Below, one piece after another: positions 38,314-47,612 of a stretch of DNA of 64,000 bases (its first letter is position 1; each line of letters opens with the position of its first letter). The position numbers and the translations under genes are program-made. The notes under the pieces are model-generated. The model was not told where the DNA came from and did not search any database. It saw nothing but the letters and a program-made list of their open reading frames with translations. Origin of the DNA: Verrucomicrobiota bacterium (GTDB taxonomy: Bacteria > Verrucomicrobiota > Kiritimatiellia > SS1-B-03-39 > UBA6053); the NCBI GenBank assembly GCA_020831625.1, contig JAFIGD010000027.1:1-64000 (forward strand). The letters run 5' to 3'.

Positions 38314-38343
38314 ATCCGTGTTCATCCGTGCCCATCCGTGGTT
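38314..38343. repeat. Decamer trio ATCCGTG, copy 2
   Basis: Units ATCCGTGTTC, ATCCGTGCCC and ATCCGTGGTT stand exactly 10 bases apart. The last unit again ends GGTT, as in every other trio. Confidence 0.85.
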
Positions 38344-38377
38344 CTTTTCCTCCGGGTCCAGCCGCCCCCGTCACACG

Positions 38378-39364
38378 TCAACCAGCGTCCTGCCGCTGCT
38401 GCCGCATGCGGTCCAGCAGCACCGCCACCGCGATGATCAGTCCCGTGACCACCGTCTGAATCCATTTGGGCCAACCCATCTGCACACAGCCGGCAAACAG
38501 CACCCCGATCAGCAACGCCCCGATCAGGGTACCGGCAATTGTCCCTTCCCCGCCGGACAGGCTGCCGCCGCCGATCACCACCGCCGCAATAACCATCAGT
38601 TCATATCCCTGCCCCGTAGTCGGCTGACCGATGCCGATATACGCGTATTGCAACACCCCCGCCAGACCCGCGAAAAGTCCCGCCAGCATGTACACGGTCA
38701 GTTTCACCCGTCCCACCGGCACCCCGCAAAGCCGGGCCGTCTCCTCGTTGGAACCGACCGCGAACATGTGCCGCCCCGCGCGGGTGTACCGCAGCATCGC
38801 CGCCATCAGGATTCCGCCAATCACCGCAATCCAGACCCCCGGCGGCATCAGCATCCACGCCCGGTCCGCATTCCCGGCCACCGGGTCCATCATGCCCTGC
38901 AGCCAGCTTTCCCGGGGATAAATATTGGTTTCGCCCGCCAACCCGCTGGCCAGCCCCCGGAAAATCTGCAGCGTCGCCAGCGTCACCACAAACGGAACCA
39001 TGCCCAGTTTCGTGATCAGTGCGCCGTTGATCAACCCGCAAACCGCGCCGATCCCCAGCGCCGCGCCCAGTGCCAGCCAGGGGGGCAATGCCCCCTCCGC
39101 CGACTCCATCACCCGCGCCATCACCACCACCGCCAGGGCCAGAATCGACCCCACCGACAAATCAATCCCCGCCGAAATAATCACCAGCGTCGCCCCCAGC
39201 GCCGCCACCGCGACCACCGCCGACTGAACCAGCATGCTTTCCACGTTGCCCGCCCGCGCGAACCGGCCGCCGGGCACCATCAGCGTGAACAGCCCGAAAA
39301 TCCCCAGCAGGACCAGCAAACGAAGCACATCCCCCTTCAGGGCATTTTTTACAGCAGGTTTCAT
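38378..39364 (-). CDS. RbsC-like sugar ABC importer permease
   Basis: 328 residues, eight to ten helices of the BPD_transp_2 family. Signatures include ALGATLVIISAGIDLSVGSILAL, GLINGALITKLGMVPFVVTLAT, IGGGSLSGGEGTIAGTLIGALL and a C-terminal GLIIAVAVLLDRMRQ. It overlaps the ATPase gene by four bases. Ribose, galactose or xylose could be the substrate. Confidence 0.92.
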   Translation of the reverse strand: MKPAVKNALKGDVLRLLVLLGIFGLFTLMVPGGRFARAGNVESMLVQSAVVAVAALGATLVIISAGIDLSVGSILALAVVVMARVMESAEGALPPWLALGAALGIGAVCGLINGALITKLGMVPFVVTLATLQIFRGLASGLAGETNIYPRESWLQGMMDPVAGNADRAWMLMPPGVWIAVIGGILMAAMLRYTRAGRHMFAVGSNEETARLCGVPVGRVKLTVYMLAGLFAGLAGVLQYAYIGIGQPTTGQGYELMVIAAVVIGGGSLSGGEGTIAGTLIGALLIGVLFAGCVQMGWPKWIQTVVTGLIIAVAVLLDRMRQQRQDAG

Positions 39365-40812
39365 CGTCTCACCGCCTCCTCCATCAACAGATGTTCATTC
39401 CAATCCGCGACCGGTCGGGCCTCCCCGAGCCGGCCCCGCCGCATCACCGCGATGCGGTCGCACATGCCGAGCAACTCCGGCAGATAACTGCTCACCAACA
39501 GAATCGCGCAGGGTTGCCGTCCCTCCCCGCCGCGGGCCAGATCATTCAGCACCTCGTAAATCCGGGCTTTGGCCCCCACGTCAATGCCCCGGGTCGGCTC
39601 GTCCAGCAGCAGCACATCCGCTCCGTGATGCAACAGCCGCGCCAGCGCGACTTTCTGCTGATTCCCCCCGGAAAGCGCCTGCACCGGCACCGAAGGCGCG
39701 GCGCACTTAATCCCCAGTCCGCTGATCCAGGTCTGGCTGAGTTCCTGCCGCCGTTCGGGGGCGGACCAGGCGGGCAGCCGGCTGAGCAAAAGATTGTCCG
39801 CCACCGAAAGATTCAAGGCCAGCCCCTGCCGTTTCCGGTCCTCGCTGAGAAACCCCGCCCCCCGCCGCCAACTGCGCCCCGGCGCCGGCCGGCCGCTCCG
39901 TCCGTGCAGCCGCACCTCTCCCCCGGACAACGGGCGCAGTCCGAACACCCCCTCCAGCCATTCCGTTCTTCCCGAACCGATCAGCCCGGCGATGCCCAGA
40001 ATCTCCCCCCGCCGCAACGAAACCGACGCGTGCGGCGCGTCCACCTCCAGCACCGTTTCCCCCGGCCCGCGCGCGGAACGCTGATACAGATCCTCCACAT
40101 CCCGCCCCACCATCGCCCGCACGATTTCCTCATCGCTCAACGCCGCCATCTCGCGGGTCAGCACACCCCGCCCGTCACACAGCACCGTGCAGGAATCGGC
40201 AATCTCACGCACCTCCTCCAGAAAATGACTGATATACACAATCGCCAGCCCCTCCGCCCGCCAGGCGCGGATCAGCGAAAACAAACGCTCCACCTCCGGC
40301 TTGGTCAAACTGGAGGTTGGCTCGTCCAACACCAGAATCCGGCAGCCCGAGGCCAGCGCGCGGGCCAGCTCCACCTGCTGACACTGCGCCGCCGACAGCG
40401 AACGCACCGGCGTGTCCGGCGACACCGACTCCAGTCCGCTGCGCCGCATCACCTTCCGGGCCCGTTCCCGCATGCCGCGAAGGTCCAGCATCCCCCGCCG
40501 GCGCAATTCACACCCCAGAAAAATATTATCCGCGATGCTCAAATGCGGCGCGAGGCTGAGTTCCTGATAGATCATGCCCACCCCCGCCGCGCGCGCCTCG
40601 CGTGGATTGCGCGGCGCGAACACGTCCCCCTCCAGCCGCATCTCCCCCGAATCCGCGGCGAGCGCCCCGGAGAGAATTTTCATCAGCGTGCTCTTTCCCG
40701 CGCCGTTTTCCCCCACCAGCGCCCGGACCTCTCCCGCCTTCACCGAAAACGAAACCCCGTCCAACGCCACCGTCGGGCCGAAGCGTTTCCGGAGATCGCG
40801 CATCTCCAGCAT
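39361..40812 (-). CDS. RbsA-like sugar ABC importer ATPase (two domains)
   Basis: 483 residues with two fused nucleotide-binding domains. The first has GENGAGKSTLMKILSGAL and the signature LSAAQCQQVELARAL. The second has a degenerate Walker A, GLIGSGRTEWLEGVFG, and LSGGNQQKVALARLL plus DEPTRGIDVGAK. This asymmetry is normal for monosaccharide importers (RbsA/MglA). It begins two bases after the binding-protein gene. Confidence 0.94.
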   Translation of the reverse strand: MLEMRDLRKRFGPTVALDGVSFSVKAGEVRALVGENGAGKSTLMKILSGALAADSGEMRLEGDVFAPRNPREARAAGVGMIYQELSLAPHLSIADNIFLGCELRRRGMLDLRGMRERARKVMRRSGLESVSPDTPVRSLSAAQCQQVELARALASGCRILVLDEPTSSLTKPEVERLFSLIRAWRAEGLAIVYISHFLEEVREIADSCTVLCDGRGVLTREMAALSDEEIVRAMVGRDVEDLYQRSARGPGETVLEVDAPHASVSLRRGEILGIAGLIGSGRTEWLEGVFGLRPLSGGEVRLHGRSGRPAPGRSWRRGAGFLSEDRKRQGLALNLSVADNLLLSRLPAWSAPERRQELSQTWISGLGIKCAAPSVPVQALSGGNQQKVALARLLHHGADVLLLDEPTRGIDVGAKARIYEVLNDLARGGEGRQPCAILLVSSYLPELLGMCDRIAVMRRGRLGEARPVADWNEHLLMEEAVRR

Positions 40813-40814
40813 CG

Positions 40815-41801
40815 TTATTCGACCCCGAGCAGATCCCGGATTTGCCGATCACCCAGCATGCCTTTCACAATCAACTCGGCGCCGGTGTCGATTTCCGCGT
40901 CCACCGCCTCGCCGTTCAAGTGATCCACCAGCGCCTTGACCGCCAGATATCCCATGCGGCGGGGGTTCTGAACCACCAGCGCGTCAAACCGTTCCTGTTC
41001 CAGCGCGGTCACCAGATCGCTGCTGCTGTCAAAGCCGATCACCACCGTATCCGACACATCCACGCCGGTGCGGGCGAGGCGGTCCAGAGCGCGGAGCAAT
41101 CCCATCGAGGTGGATTCGTTGCTCGCGAAAATACCGTGCACCGTCAGCCGGCCGTCCTCCACCAAACCCGCCAGCATGTTTGTGGCCACCGTCAGTGCGC
41201 CCTCCGGAGTGCCGTCGGTAAACTGCTGCGCGACCAGCTCATGCCCGGCCTCGGTCACCTTGTCGGCAAACCCTTTTTCACGGCGCAGAGTGCTTCCGCT
41301 TCCCTCCGCGTACCGCAACATCATCAGACGGGCCGATTCGATCCCCTTCTCCTCCAGCCGGCTTTTCATCCGCAACCCCGCCAAACCGCCGCCCGCCTCA
41401 TTATCGGTCGCAATAAAGCTGAGATAGCCCTCGGCGGCCACATTGGAATCAAAAATCACCAAAGGCGTGCCGCCGCGGATCACGTTCTGAATCGGCCGGG
41501 CCATCCCCTGCTCATCCAGCGGAGCAATCGCCACCGCGTCCGCGCCCTGATGAATCATGCTCTCCAGAATCGCCCGCTGCCGGTCAATCTCGGTCTCGCG
41601 TTGCGGCCCGTCCCACAGAATATCCACCCCGAATTCCCGGCCGGCCTCCCGCGCGCCGTCCTCCACCGATTTCCAGAACGCGTGGGACGTTCCTTTGGGA
41701 ATCACCGCGATCGTCGGCACCCGCTCCACATGTACCGGTTCACGGCGTCCGCAGGCGGACAGGCTCAAAGCGACGAAAAGAAAGGGGAAAATACTGCGCA
41801 T
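40815..41801 (-). CDS. Sugar-binding lipoprotein (RbsB-like)
   Basis: 328 residues. The N-terminus ends in the lipobox LSLSACGR, so it is lipid-anchored rather than free in the periplasm. The type I periplasmic fold includes IAVIPKGTSHAFWKSVEDGAREAG, IDRQRAILESMIHQGADAVAIAP, DSNVAAEGYLSFIATDN, and TVVIGFDSSSDLVTALE. AGGAG precedes the ATG. It heads the importer operon. Confidence 0.93.
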   Translation of the reverse strand: MRSIFPFLFVALSLSACGRREPVHVERVPTIAVIPKGTSHAFWKSVEDGAREAGREFGVDILWDGPQRETEIDRQRAILESMIHQGADAVAIAPLDEQGMARPIQNVIRGGTPLVIFDSNVAAEGYLSFIATDNEAGGGLAGLRMKSRLEEKGIESARLMMLRYAEGSGSTLRREKGFADKVTEAGHELVAQQFTDGTPEGALTVATNMLAGLVEDGRLTVHGIFASNESTSMGLLRALDRLARTGVDVSDTVVIGFDSSSDLVTALEQERFDALVVQNPRRMGYLAVKALVDHLNGEAVDAEIDTGAELIVKGMLGDRQIRDLLGVE

Positions 41802-41908
41802 AATTAGAGTCTCCTAAAGGGTTTGGTCCTTCAAGTAAACACAGCCCGAAAACATTACGCAAGCGAAAAGCTGACGAAGCAGGACGGATATCTTTAAAAT
41901 ACCTGTTA

Positions 41909-41956
41909 TTTTAAGATCTTAAAAGAAGTTTACATTCTGCTTGTTAAACCTATGAG
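41909..41956 (+). promoter_or_regulatory. Palindrome and possible promoter of the seven-helix gene
   Basis: A perfect 16-base palindrome, TTTTAAGATCTTAAAA (41909-41924), precedes TTTACA (41929-41934) and, 16 bases on, TATGAG. GAGGTGA at 41954-41960 is an ideal ribosome site but lies 17 bases before the assigned ATG. Confidence 0.35.
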
Positions 41957-41977
41957 GTGAATTAAAACGATCTAATC

Positions 41978-42862
41978 ATGATAAAACTGCATTTCGAAAC
42001 GGTGATGATGAACATGCTGGTTGTGTGTACAATCTGTTCGGTGATCATTGCCTCGATATTGCAAAGGCGGCGGCAAAACTATAAAGGACTGGGGCGGATC
42101 AGCAGCATGTTCGGACTCCATGCGCTGGGTATCTTTTTACTGGTCCTCAGAGGCGGGCTTCCTGAATTCCAGTCCAGCTTCGTCGCCCTTGGTTGCATTG
42201 CAGGCGGATTTCTGGTTGGTCTGAACGGGATTGAGGCCTTTGTCGAACGTCCCCGCACGGCGGTCTATCCCTTTTTTATCTATGCCCTGTTTCTGGGACT
42301 CCATGCTGTTGGGACTTTCGTATATCCGGATGTTAATTTACGCAGCCTGAACCTCTCTTGGTTTGCGATCCTCTTTAGTCTGCTGTCCGCCCACCGCCTG
42401 CTGACACCCGATTCCCGCGAGATGTATCAATTCACGCGTTACAGCGGAATCATCTTTATACTCTTCGCCGGCATCCTGGTCGTCCGGTTTTATTTCATCT
42501 TTTCACAGCAAAGCCTGCATTCCGACTACCTGGCCTCGGAGGGTTTCGAACCGATATTTTTTATCATCTTCCAGGCGGTCTATATCTCCATCACCTACTT
42601 CCTGCTGGTGATGGTCAATAAGCGTCTGCTCTGCGACAAAGAGCAAGCCATGTCCGAAATCCGGATTCTCAGCGGGATGCTGCCCATCTGCGCCTCCTGC
42701 AAAAACATCCGTGACGACCAGGGGTATTGGAAACAGATTGAAGACTACCTCCACACCCATTCCGAAGCCCAGTTCAGCCACAGCATCTGCCCCGGGTGCG
42801 CGAAAAAACTGTATCCGGATCTTTACGAGGAAATAAACAGGAAAACCCAAAACCTCAAGTGA
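41978..42862 (+). CDS. Seven-helix membrane protein with Cys-rich sensor-type tail
   Basis: 294 residues. About seven hydrophobic helices span residues 10-225. The soluble tail (about 235-290) reads ILSGMLPICASCKNIRDD, then GYWKQIEDYL, SEAQFSHSICPGCAKKLYPD. This tail is otherwise seen at the C-terminus of PAS- or receiver-containing signalling proteins, and its C-x2-C pairs suggest metal binding. No kinase, cyclase or methyl-accepting domain follows. I infer a sensor of unknown ligand. It is AT-richer than its surroundings. Confidence 0.7.
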   Translation: MIKLHFETVMMNMLVVCTICSVIIASILQRRRQNYKGLGRISSMFGLHALGIFLLVLRGGLPEFQSSFVALGCIAGGFLVGLNGIEAFVERPRTAVYPFFIYALFLGLHAVGTFVYPDVNLRSLNLSWFAILFSLLSAHRLLTPDSREMYQFTRYSGIIFILFAGILVVRFYFIFSQQSLHSDYLASEGFEPIFFIIFQAVYISITYFLLVMVNKRLLCDKEQAMSEIRILSGMLPICASCKNIRDDQGYWKQIEDYLHTHSEAQFSHSICPGCAKKLYPDLYEEINRKTQNLK

Positions 42863-42928
42863 TTGCGATTACAGGTCCGACGAAAAAAGAAACGAACCCT
42901 CCGGCGTTGAACCTCCCTCCGCGGTCAT

Positions 42929-43645
42929 TCAATCCGGGTCTTCTTTTCCCAGCCGACTCCTGAACGTAACCGTTTGCCACGCGCTCACACCTGCGGCGCG
43001 GAGCAGCCGCCATCGCCGGATGGACACCGTTCCCGTCCGACGGGGAATAAACGGCACCGGCAGTTCACACACCCGCAAGCCGGCCCGCAAGGCATAGCCG
43101 CTGAGCAAAACGTTCGGGGCGAAGGTGTCCTCGGGAATCAGACGCATCGCCGGAGAGAACGCCTCCGAACGCATCAGGCGGTACGGACAGTTCCCGTCCC
43201 GGACACCCGGGCCGAACAGCAAATGCAAAACACCCTTCAGCCCCCGGGTCATCAACCGCCGGCTCCAGGGACCGCCCCGGTTTTGCCGCGCTCCGATCAC
43301 AAAGTCCGCGCCTTCACGCGCCGACCAAAGCGTCGGAAAAATCTCTGCGGGAATCTCGCCGTCAGAGTCGGTTTGAAACACCCACTCCGCCTCCGCAAAT
43401 GCCCGGGGATATTCCGCCATCAGCGTGGGACCGTGCCCCCGGTTCTCCGTTGAAATCACCTCCAGAGCAGGATGAATGATCTCCTCCAGCCGCGTCCCTG
43501 TGTCGTCCCGACTGCCGTCATTACGGACTCTGAACTGATATTCAACGCCCAGGCCGTCAAGCACCCGCAACCAGTCCTCCACAACGGTCCCAATCACCGC
43601 GCCCTCGTTATAGACCGGCATCACCACGATCAGACAGGGGCGCAT
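42929..43645 (-). CDS. Family 2 glycosyltransferase
   Basis: 238 residues, GT-A fold: VVMPVYNEGAVIGTVVEDWL, VRNDGSRDDTG, and QTDSDGEIPAE (DxD motif). The C-terminal half holds NCPYRLMRSEAF and lacks a membrane segment. It resembles dolichol/undecaprenyl phosphate mannose synthases (DPM1-like). It lies six bases after galE in the same direction, so a cell-surface sugar role is likely. Confidence 0.85.
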   Translation of the reverse strand: MRPCLIVVMPVYNEGAVIGTVVEDWLRVLDGLGVEYQFRVRNDGSRDDTGTRLEEIIHPALEVISTENRGHGPTLMAEYPRAFAEAEWVFQTDSDGEIPAEIFPTLWSAREGADFVIGARQNRGGPWSRRLMTRGLKGVLHLLFGPGVRDGNCPYRLMRSEAFSPAMRLIPEDTFAPNVLLSGYALRAGLRVCELPVPFIPRRTGTVSIRRWRLLRAAGVSAWQTVTFRSRLGKEDPD

Positions 43646-43651
43646 GACCGC

Positions 43652-44653
43652 TCAGTAACGCCCTTTGCGCGGACCGTCTGTCCACGACCAGGCGGTCTTC
43701 AAAATCATCTCCAGATCTTTGTATTCCGCCTCCCAGCCGAGAAGTTCCTTCGCCAGGGCGGGCGCGGCCACCAGCTCGGGCGGATCGCCCTCGCGGCGCT
43801 CACCCAAAACCACGTTAATCGACCTGCCCGTCACCCGCTCCGCCGCCGCGATCAGCTCTTTCACCGAATGCCCGATTCCCGTGCCGAGATTGCATTTGAA
43901 CGATTCCGCGCCGCCCTCCAGTTTATCAATCGCCAGAATATGCGCCCGCGCCAAATCGTTCACATGAATGTAGTCCCGAATACAGGAGCCGTCCGGAGTG
44001 GGATAATCCGTGCCGAACACCGTGATATGCTCCCGCACACCCGCCGCCGCCTCCAGCACCAGCGGGATCAGATGGGTTTCCGGATTGTGATCCTCGCCGA
44101 TGAGCCCGTCCAGACTGCACCCCGCCGCGTTGAAATAACGCAGCGCCGCGTATTTCAGTCCGTAGGCGTGACTGTAATCCGCCAGCACCCGCTCCAGCAT
44201 GAGCTTGCTCGCGCCGTAGGGATTGATCGGATTCTGCGGGTGCTTCTCATCAATCGGCACATACTGCGGATTGCCGTACGTGGCGCAGGTCGAGGAGAAG
44301 ATGAACACCTCCACCCCGTGATCCCGCATCGCGTCCAGCAACACAATCGGCGCCGCCAGATTGTTCCCGTAATATTTTGCCGGATCGGTCACCGACTCGC
44401 CCACATACGCATACGCCGCGAAATGCATCACCGCGGAGATCCTGTGATCCTCAAACACCCGGTCCAACACCTCCCGGTCCCCCAAATCCCCCTCGATGAA
44501 TATCACCTCGTCATCCACCAGCGCATCCGCGTGGCCGTAAACGAGATTATCCAGCACCACGACCCTGCGGCCGTCGGCAACCAACTGCCGAACCGTGTGC
44601 GAGCCGATGTATCCCGCACCGCCCACGACTAAAATTGCTGCGTCTTTTTTCAT
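43652..44653 (-). CDS. galE: UDP-glucose 4-epimerase
   Basis: 333 residues, extended short-chain dehydrogenase. The NAD loop is VVGGAGYIGSHTVRQL, Ser in FSSTCATYG, and the catalytic pair in NPYGASKLMLE. It interconverts UDP-glucose and UDP-galactose for galactose use or glycan synthesis. An AAGG precedes the ATG. Confidence 0.95.
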   Translation of the reverse strand: MKKDAAILVVGGAGYIGSHTVRQLVADGRRVVVLDNLVYGHADALVDDEVIFIEGDLGDREVLDRVFEDHRISAVMHFAAYAYVGESVTDPAKYYGNNLAAPIVLLDAMRDHGVEVFIFSSTCATYGNPQYVPIDEKHPQNPINPYGASKLMLERVLADYSHAYGLKYAALRYFNAAGCSLDGLIGEDHNPETHLIPLVLEAAAGVREHITVFGTDYPTPDGSCIRDYIHVNDLARAHILAIDKLEGGAESFKCNLGTGIGHSVKELIAAAERVTGRSINVVLGERREGDPPELVAAPALAKELLGWEAEYKDLEMILKTAWSWTDGPRKGRY

Positions 44654-44766
44654 AGTCTGCCTTGTGAAACCTAAAGGAACCGATACACGTCCTCCCCGCT
44701 TTACGCATCCACACCCGCAGTGGCAAGACTTCGTCCGCTGTTTTTATACGCAACCCGGACGGCCGC

Positions 44767-46503
44767 CTACTCCAGACGGGTCTCGATCGTGTATTTCTTG
44801 AAATCAATTCCGTTCAGCTTCTTGGCGACCTTCTCCGCGTGGCTCTCACCGACCATCACCCGGGTCTCCGCGTTCATCAGCTCGATATACCCCACACACT
44901 CCCTCGGAACCTTGGTCGCGCCCAGCACCACGCCCAGCACATCGCCCACCTTGACCTTGTGTTTCCGGCCCACATTCAAAAACACCGCGCGGGTCGGCTC
45001 CTCCACTTGTTGATGGGTCGGCAGCCCCGCATCCGGACGGTCTGAACGGTCTGAACGGTCCGGGCGCTCCGAACGGTCCCCACGCTCTGAACGGTCGGGA
45101 CGGCGCGAGTCCTCCCGCTTCTTTCTCATCGGCTTGCGCTCCCCGCGGTCCCGGTCAAACGCGTCGCGATATCCCGCCGCGGGCGCGATCTCCTCCACCG
45201 CCGGACGCGACTCCTGTTCATCCTGCTGCCGCAAATGCATCAGCGCCGAAATGATATCCGTGGGCTGATGCCCCTGATCCAGCAGCCGGTCGATCAGCGC
45301 CTCCTGCCTCGGATACGCCCCCTCCTCCAGCGTCGTCCGCAGGGTGTCGAAAAACACATTCGCCCGCCGCTCCTCCACCTGCTCCAGCGTCGGCACCGCC
45401 ATGCGCTTCATCCGCGCCTTGGTGTGCCGCTGAATGTTCTGGAATTTGTAGACCTCCCGGCCGGCCACAAAGGTGATCGCCTTGCCACTGCCGCCCGCGC
45501 GGCCGGTGCGGCCGATCCGGTGAACATAATCCTCCCCGTCGTTGGGCAGATCAAAATTGAACACCACCTCGATGTCCTTCACATCCAGCCCCCGTGCCGC
45601 CACATCCGTCGCCACCAGGAACTCCACCTTCCGGCTCCGGAACCGGTTCATTACCCGCTCCCGCAGATTCTGGGTCAAATCCCCGTGCAGGCGGTCCGCC
45701 GCATAGCCCCGCGCGATCAGATGCTCCACCAGATCATCCACCATCACCTTCGTCGCGCAGAAAATAATCGCATACCGGATATCCTCCATATCGATCAGCC
45801 GGCAAAGCACCTCCACCTTCGAGCGCCGGTTCACCTCGTACCACACCTGCTCGATTTCCGGCACCGTCATCTCCGCGCTCTCGATCTTCACATGAATCGG
45901 ATCCTTCGCGAAGGTCTTGATCAATTTGGCGATCGGATTCGGCAGCGTCGCCGAGAAAAACACCAACTGACGGTCATCCGGCGCCTGCACCAGCACCTCG
46001 CGGATGTCATCCACAAACCCCATGTCCAGCATCCGGTCCACCTCGTCCAGAATCAGCATCTTAATCGAATCCAGCTTCAGCGAACCCCGTTTCAAATGGT
46101 CCAGCACCCGCCCCGGCGTTCCAATCACAATATGCGCCCCCTGCGCCAGCCCGCGGAACTGACGGTCATACGACTGCCCCCCGTAAATCGGCAGCTCCCG
46201 CAGCCCCTTCTTGCCGAACGCCAGTTTCGACGTCTCCTCCGCCACCTGCACCACCAGTTCCCGTGTGGGACACAGGATCAGCGCCTGCGGCTGCGCCAGC
46301 GAAACATCCACCCGTTCAATCGCCGGCAGCGCAAACGCTGCCGTCTTTCCCGATCCCGTCTGGGACTGCCCCACCACATCCCGGCCCGTCAACAGCGCCG
46401 GAATCGCCTCCGACTGAATCGGCGACGCCTCCTCAAAGCCCATCCGCGCCACCGCTTTTAAACTGCTGTCCGACAAACCCAACTCACTGAATAATTTTTT
46501 CAT
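44767..46503 (-). CDS. deaD: DEAD-box RNA helicase with DbpA RNA-binding domain
   Basis: 578 residues. Motifs: SQTGSGKTAAFALP (I), PTRELVVQVAEE (Ia), LDEVDRMLDMGF (II, DEVD rather than DEAD), FFSATLP (III), and HRIGRTGRAG (VI). A charged RSERPDRSDRSDRPD linker near residues 470-500 leads to a C-terminal DbpA-type RNA-binding domain (FLNVGRKHKVKVGDVLGVV). Role in ribosome assembly or cold-adapted RNA metabolism is inferred. GGGAG precedes the ATG. Confidence 0.95.
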   Translation of the reverse strand: MKKLFSELGLSDSSLKAVARMGFEEASPIQSEAIPALLTGRDVVGQSQTGSGKTAAFALPAIERVDVSLAQPQALILCPTRELVVQVAEETSKLAFGKKGLRELPIYGGQSYDRQFRGLAQGAHIVIGTPGRVLDHLKRGSLKLDSIKMLILDEVDRMLDMGFVDDIREVLVQAPDDRQLVFFSATLPNPIAKLIKTFAKDPIHVKIESAEMTVPEIEQVWYEVNRRSKVEVLCRLIDMEDIRYAIIFCATKVMVDDLVEHLIARGYAADRLHGDLTQNLRERVMNRFRSRKVEFLVATDVAARGLDVKDIEVVFNFDLPNDGEDYVHRIGRTGRAGGSGKAITFVAGREVYKFQNIQRHTKARMKRMAVPTLEQVEERRANVFFDTLRTTLEEGAYPRQEALIDRLLDQGHQPTDIISALMHLRQQDEQESRPAVEEIAPAAGYRDAFDRDRGERKPMRKKREDSRRPDRSERGDRSERPDRSDRSDRPDAGLPTHQQVEEPTRAVFLNVGRKHKVKVGDVLGVVLGATKVPRECVGYIELMNAETRVMVGESHAEKVAKKLNGIDFKKYTIETRLE

Positions 46504-46616
46504 AGAACTCCCTTTGCCAGAAATTCTGAAAAAAGCGAACCTTGAAACCGCATCAACCCAAAGGAACTTCCCGCCGCCGGCTTATTTCCCGAGACAACCG
46601 AACAAAATGACCCCAC

Positions 46617-47480
46617 CTACTCCAGCGAAAACGAGCCCGCGTCCGTGTCCTCGATCACCACCCGTTCGGGCGGATCAAACAAAAAGTCGGCTCCCTGCAC
46701 CTCGAATGCCTCCTGTGCCTCGGAAAAATAGCGGTCCGCCAAACGGTCAAACCCGCCGATTTCACGGTAATCATGCAAAAAATCGTTCACCGCCTCCAGC
46801 AGCGCCTCGTTTTCCGAATGCACCCCGATGGACACCCCGACCCGCCGAAAGGGCTCCAACACCGCCCGCAGACGATCACCCCGCGCATCCACCAGCTCAA
46901 AAATTTTCAGGGAATCATGAACAAACCCGTGCACGTCCCCCTCCAGCACCGCCTGAACCGCCTCATCCTCGCTGTCCAGCACCCGCACCGTCGCCTGTGG
47001 CAGGGCGGTACGCGCGAACTGACTTGCCAGGGTGTCGCGGACAACCGCAATCGCCACGTCATCGTTGTTTAGATCCTCCACTGCGTCCAACTCGGAGTCC
47101 GACGCCGTCAGGAACGCCAGCCCCAGCCAGGCGAACGGTTTCGAAAACACCACCTCCGTCTCCTCCTCATCCGCCTGCTTATTAAGAACAAACCCCAGGT
47201 CCACCGAGCGGGAGCGGACCGCCCGCATGACGGTCCCCTCCTCCAGAATCTCCACCGCCGTCTCCCGGTTCAGATAAAGCCCCAGATCCCGGACCATATC
47301 CGCGAAAACGCCGGAAATTTTCCCCTCCTCATCCTCAAACACAAAAGCGGACTGCGCGGTCGTCATGCCCACCGTAATCGCGCCGTCCACCTCAAGATCC
47401 GGGGCCAGCTCCATCCCGCAGCCAGAGGACAACAACGCCATAAGTCCCGCACAAATCAAAATGATACCATGTGTTTTCAT
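46617..47480 (-). CDS. Solute-binding lipoprotein (SBP_bac_3 family)
   Basis: 287 residues. The signal ends in the lipobox LLSSGCGM. The fold reads AITVGMTTAQSAFVFEDEEGKISGVFADMVRDLG, and later SVDLGFVLNKQ, VFSKPFAWLGLAF and SIGVHSENEALLEAVNDFLHD, as in amino-acid-binding proteins. Uptake permease and ATPase are not adjacent, so it may serve a distant importer or act as a sensor. It is unusually acidic. Confidence 0.85.
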   Translation of the reverse strand: MKTHGIILICAGLMALLSSGCGMELAPDLEVDGAITVGMTTAQSAFVFEDEEGKISGVFADMVRDLGLYLNRETAVEILEEGTVMRAVRSRSVDLGFVLNKQADEEETEVVFSKPFAWLGLAFLTASDSELDAVEDLNNDDVAIAVVRDTLASQFARTALPQATVRVLDSEDEAVQAVLEGDVHGFVHDSLKIFELVDARGDRLRAVLEPFRRVGVSIGVHSENEALLEAVNDFLHDYREIGGFDRLADRYFSEAQEAFEVQGADFLFDPPERVVIEDTDAGSFSLE

Positions 47481-47549
47481 TCCATGAACTGTAGCGAAAC
47501 TTCAGCCGGATGCAATGCCAGAACCCCCAAGCCTCCATTTTCTCTCCCC

Positions 47550-47612
47550 CCCTCTGCCTCACAGCATCCGTGGTCTCTTCCCCCGCTGCCTCACAGCCTC
47601 TGTCTCTCAGCC
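47550..47612. repeat. CTGCCTCACAGC-type element after alpha-galactosidase
   Basis: CTCTGCCTCACAGCATCCGT and a second CGCTGCCTCACAGCCTCTGT lie 35 bases apart. The first runs into ATCCGTGG, the same sequence that forms the decamer trios. Related elements occur near 52825, 56967, 57082 and 57155. Confidence 0.7.
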
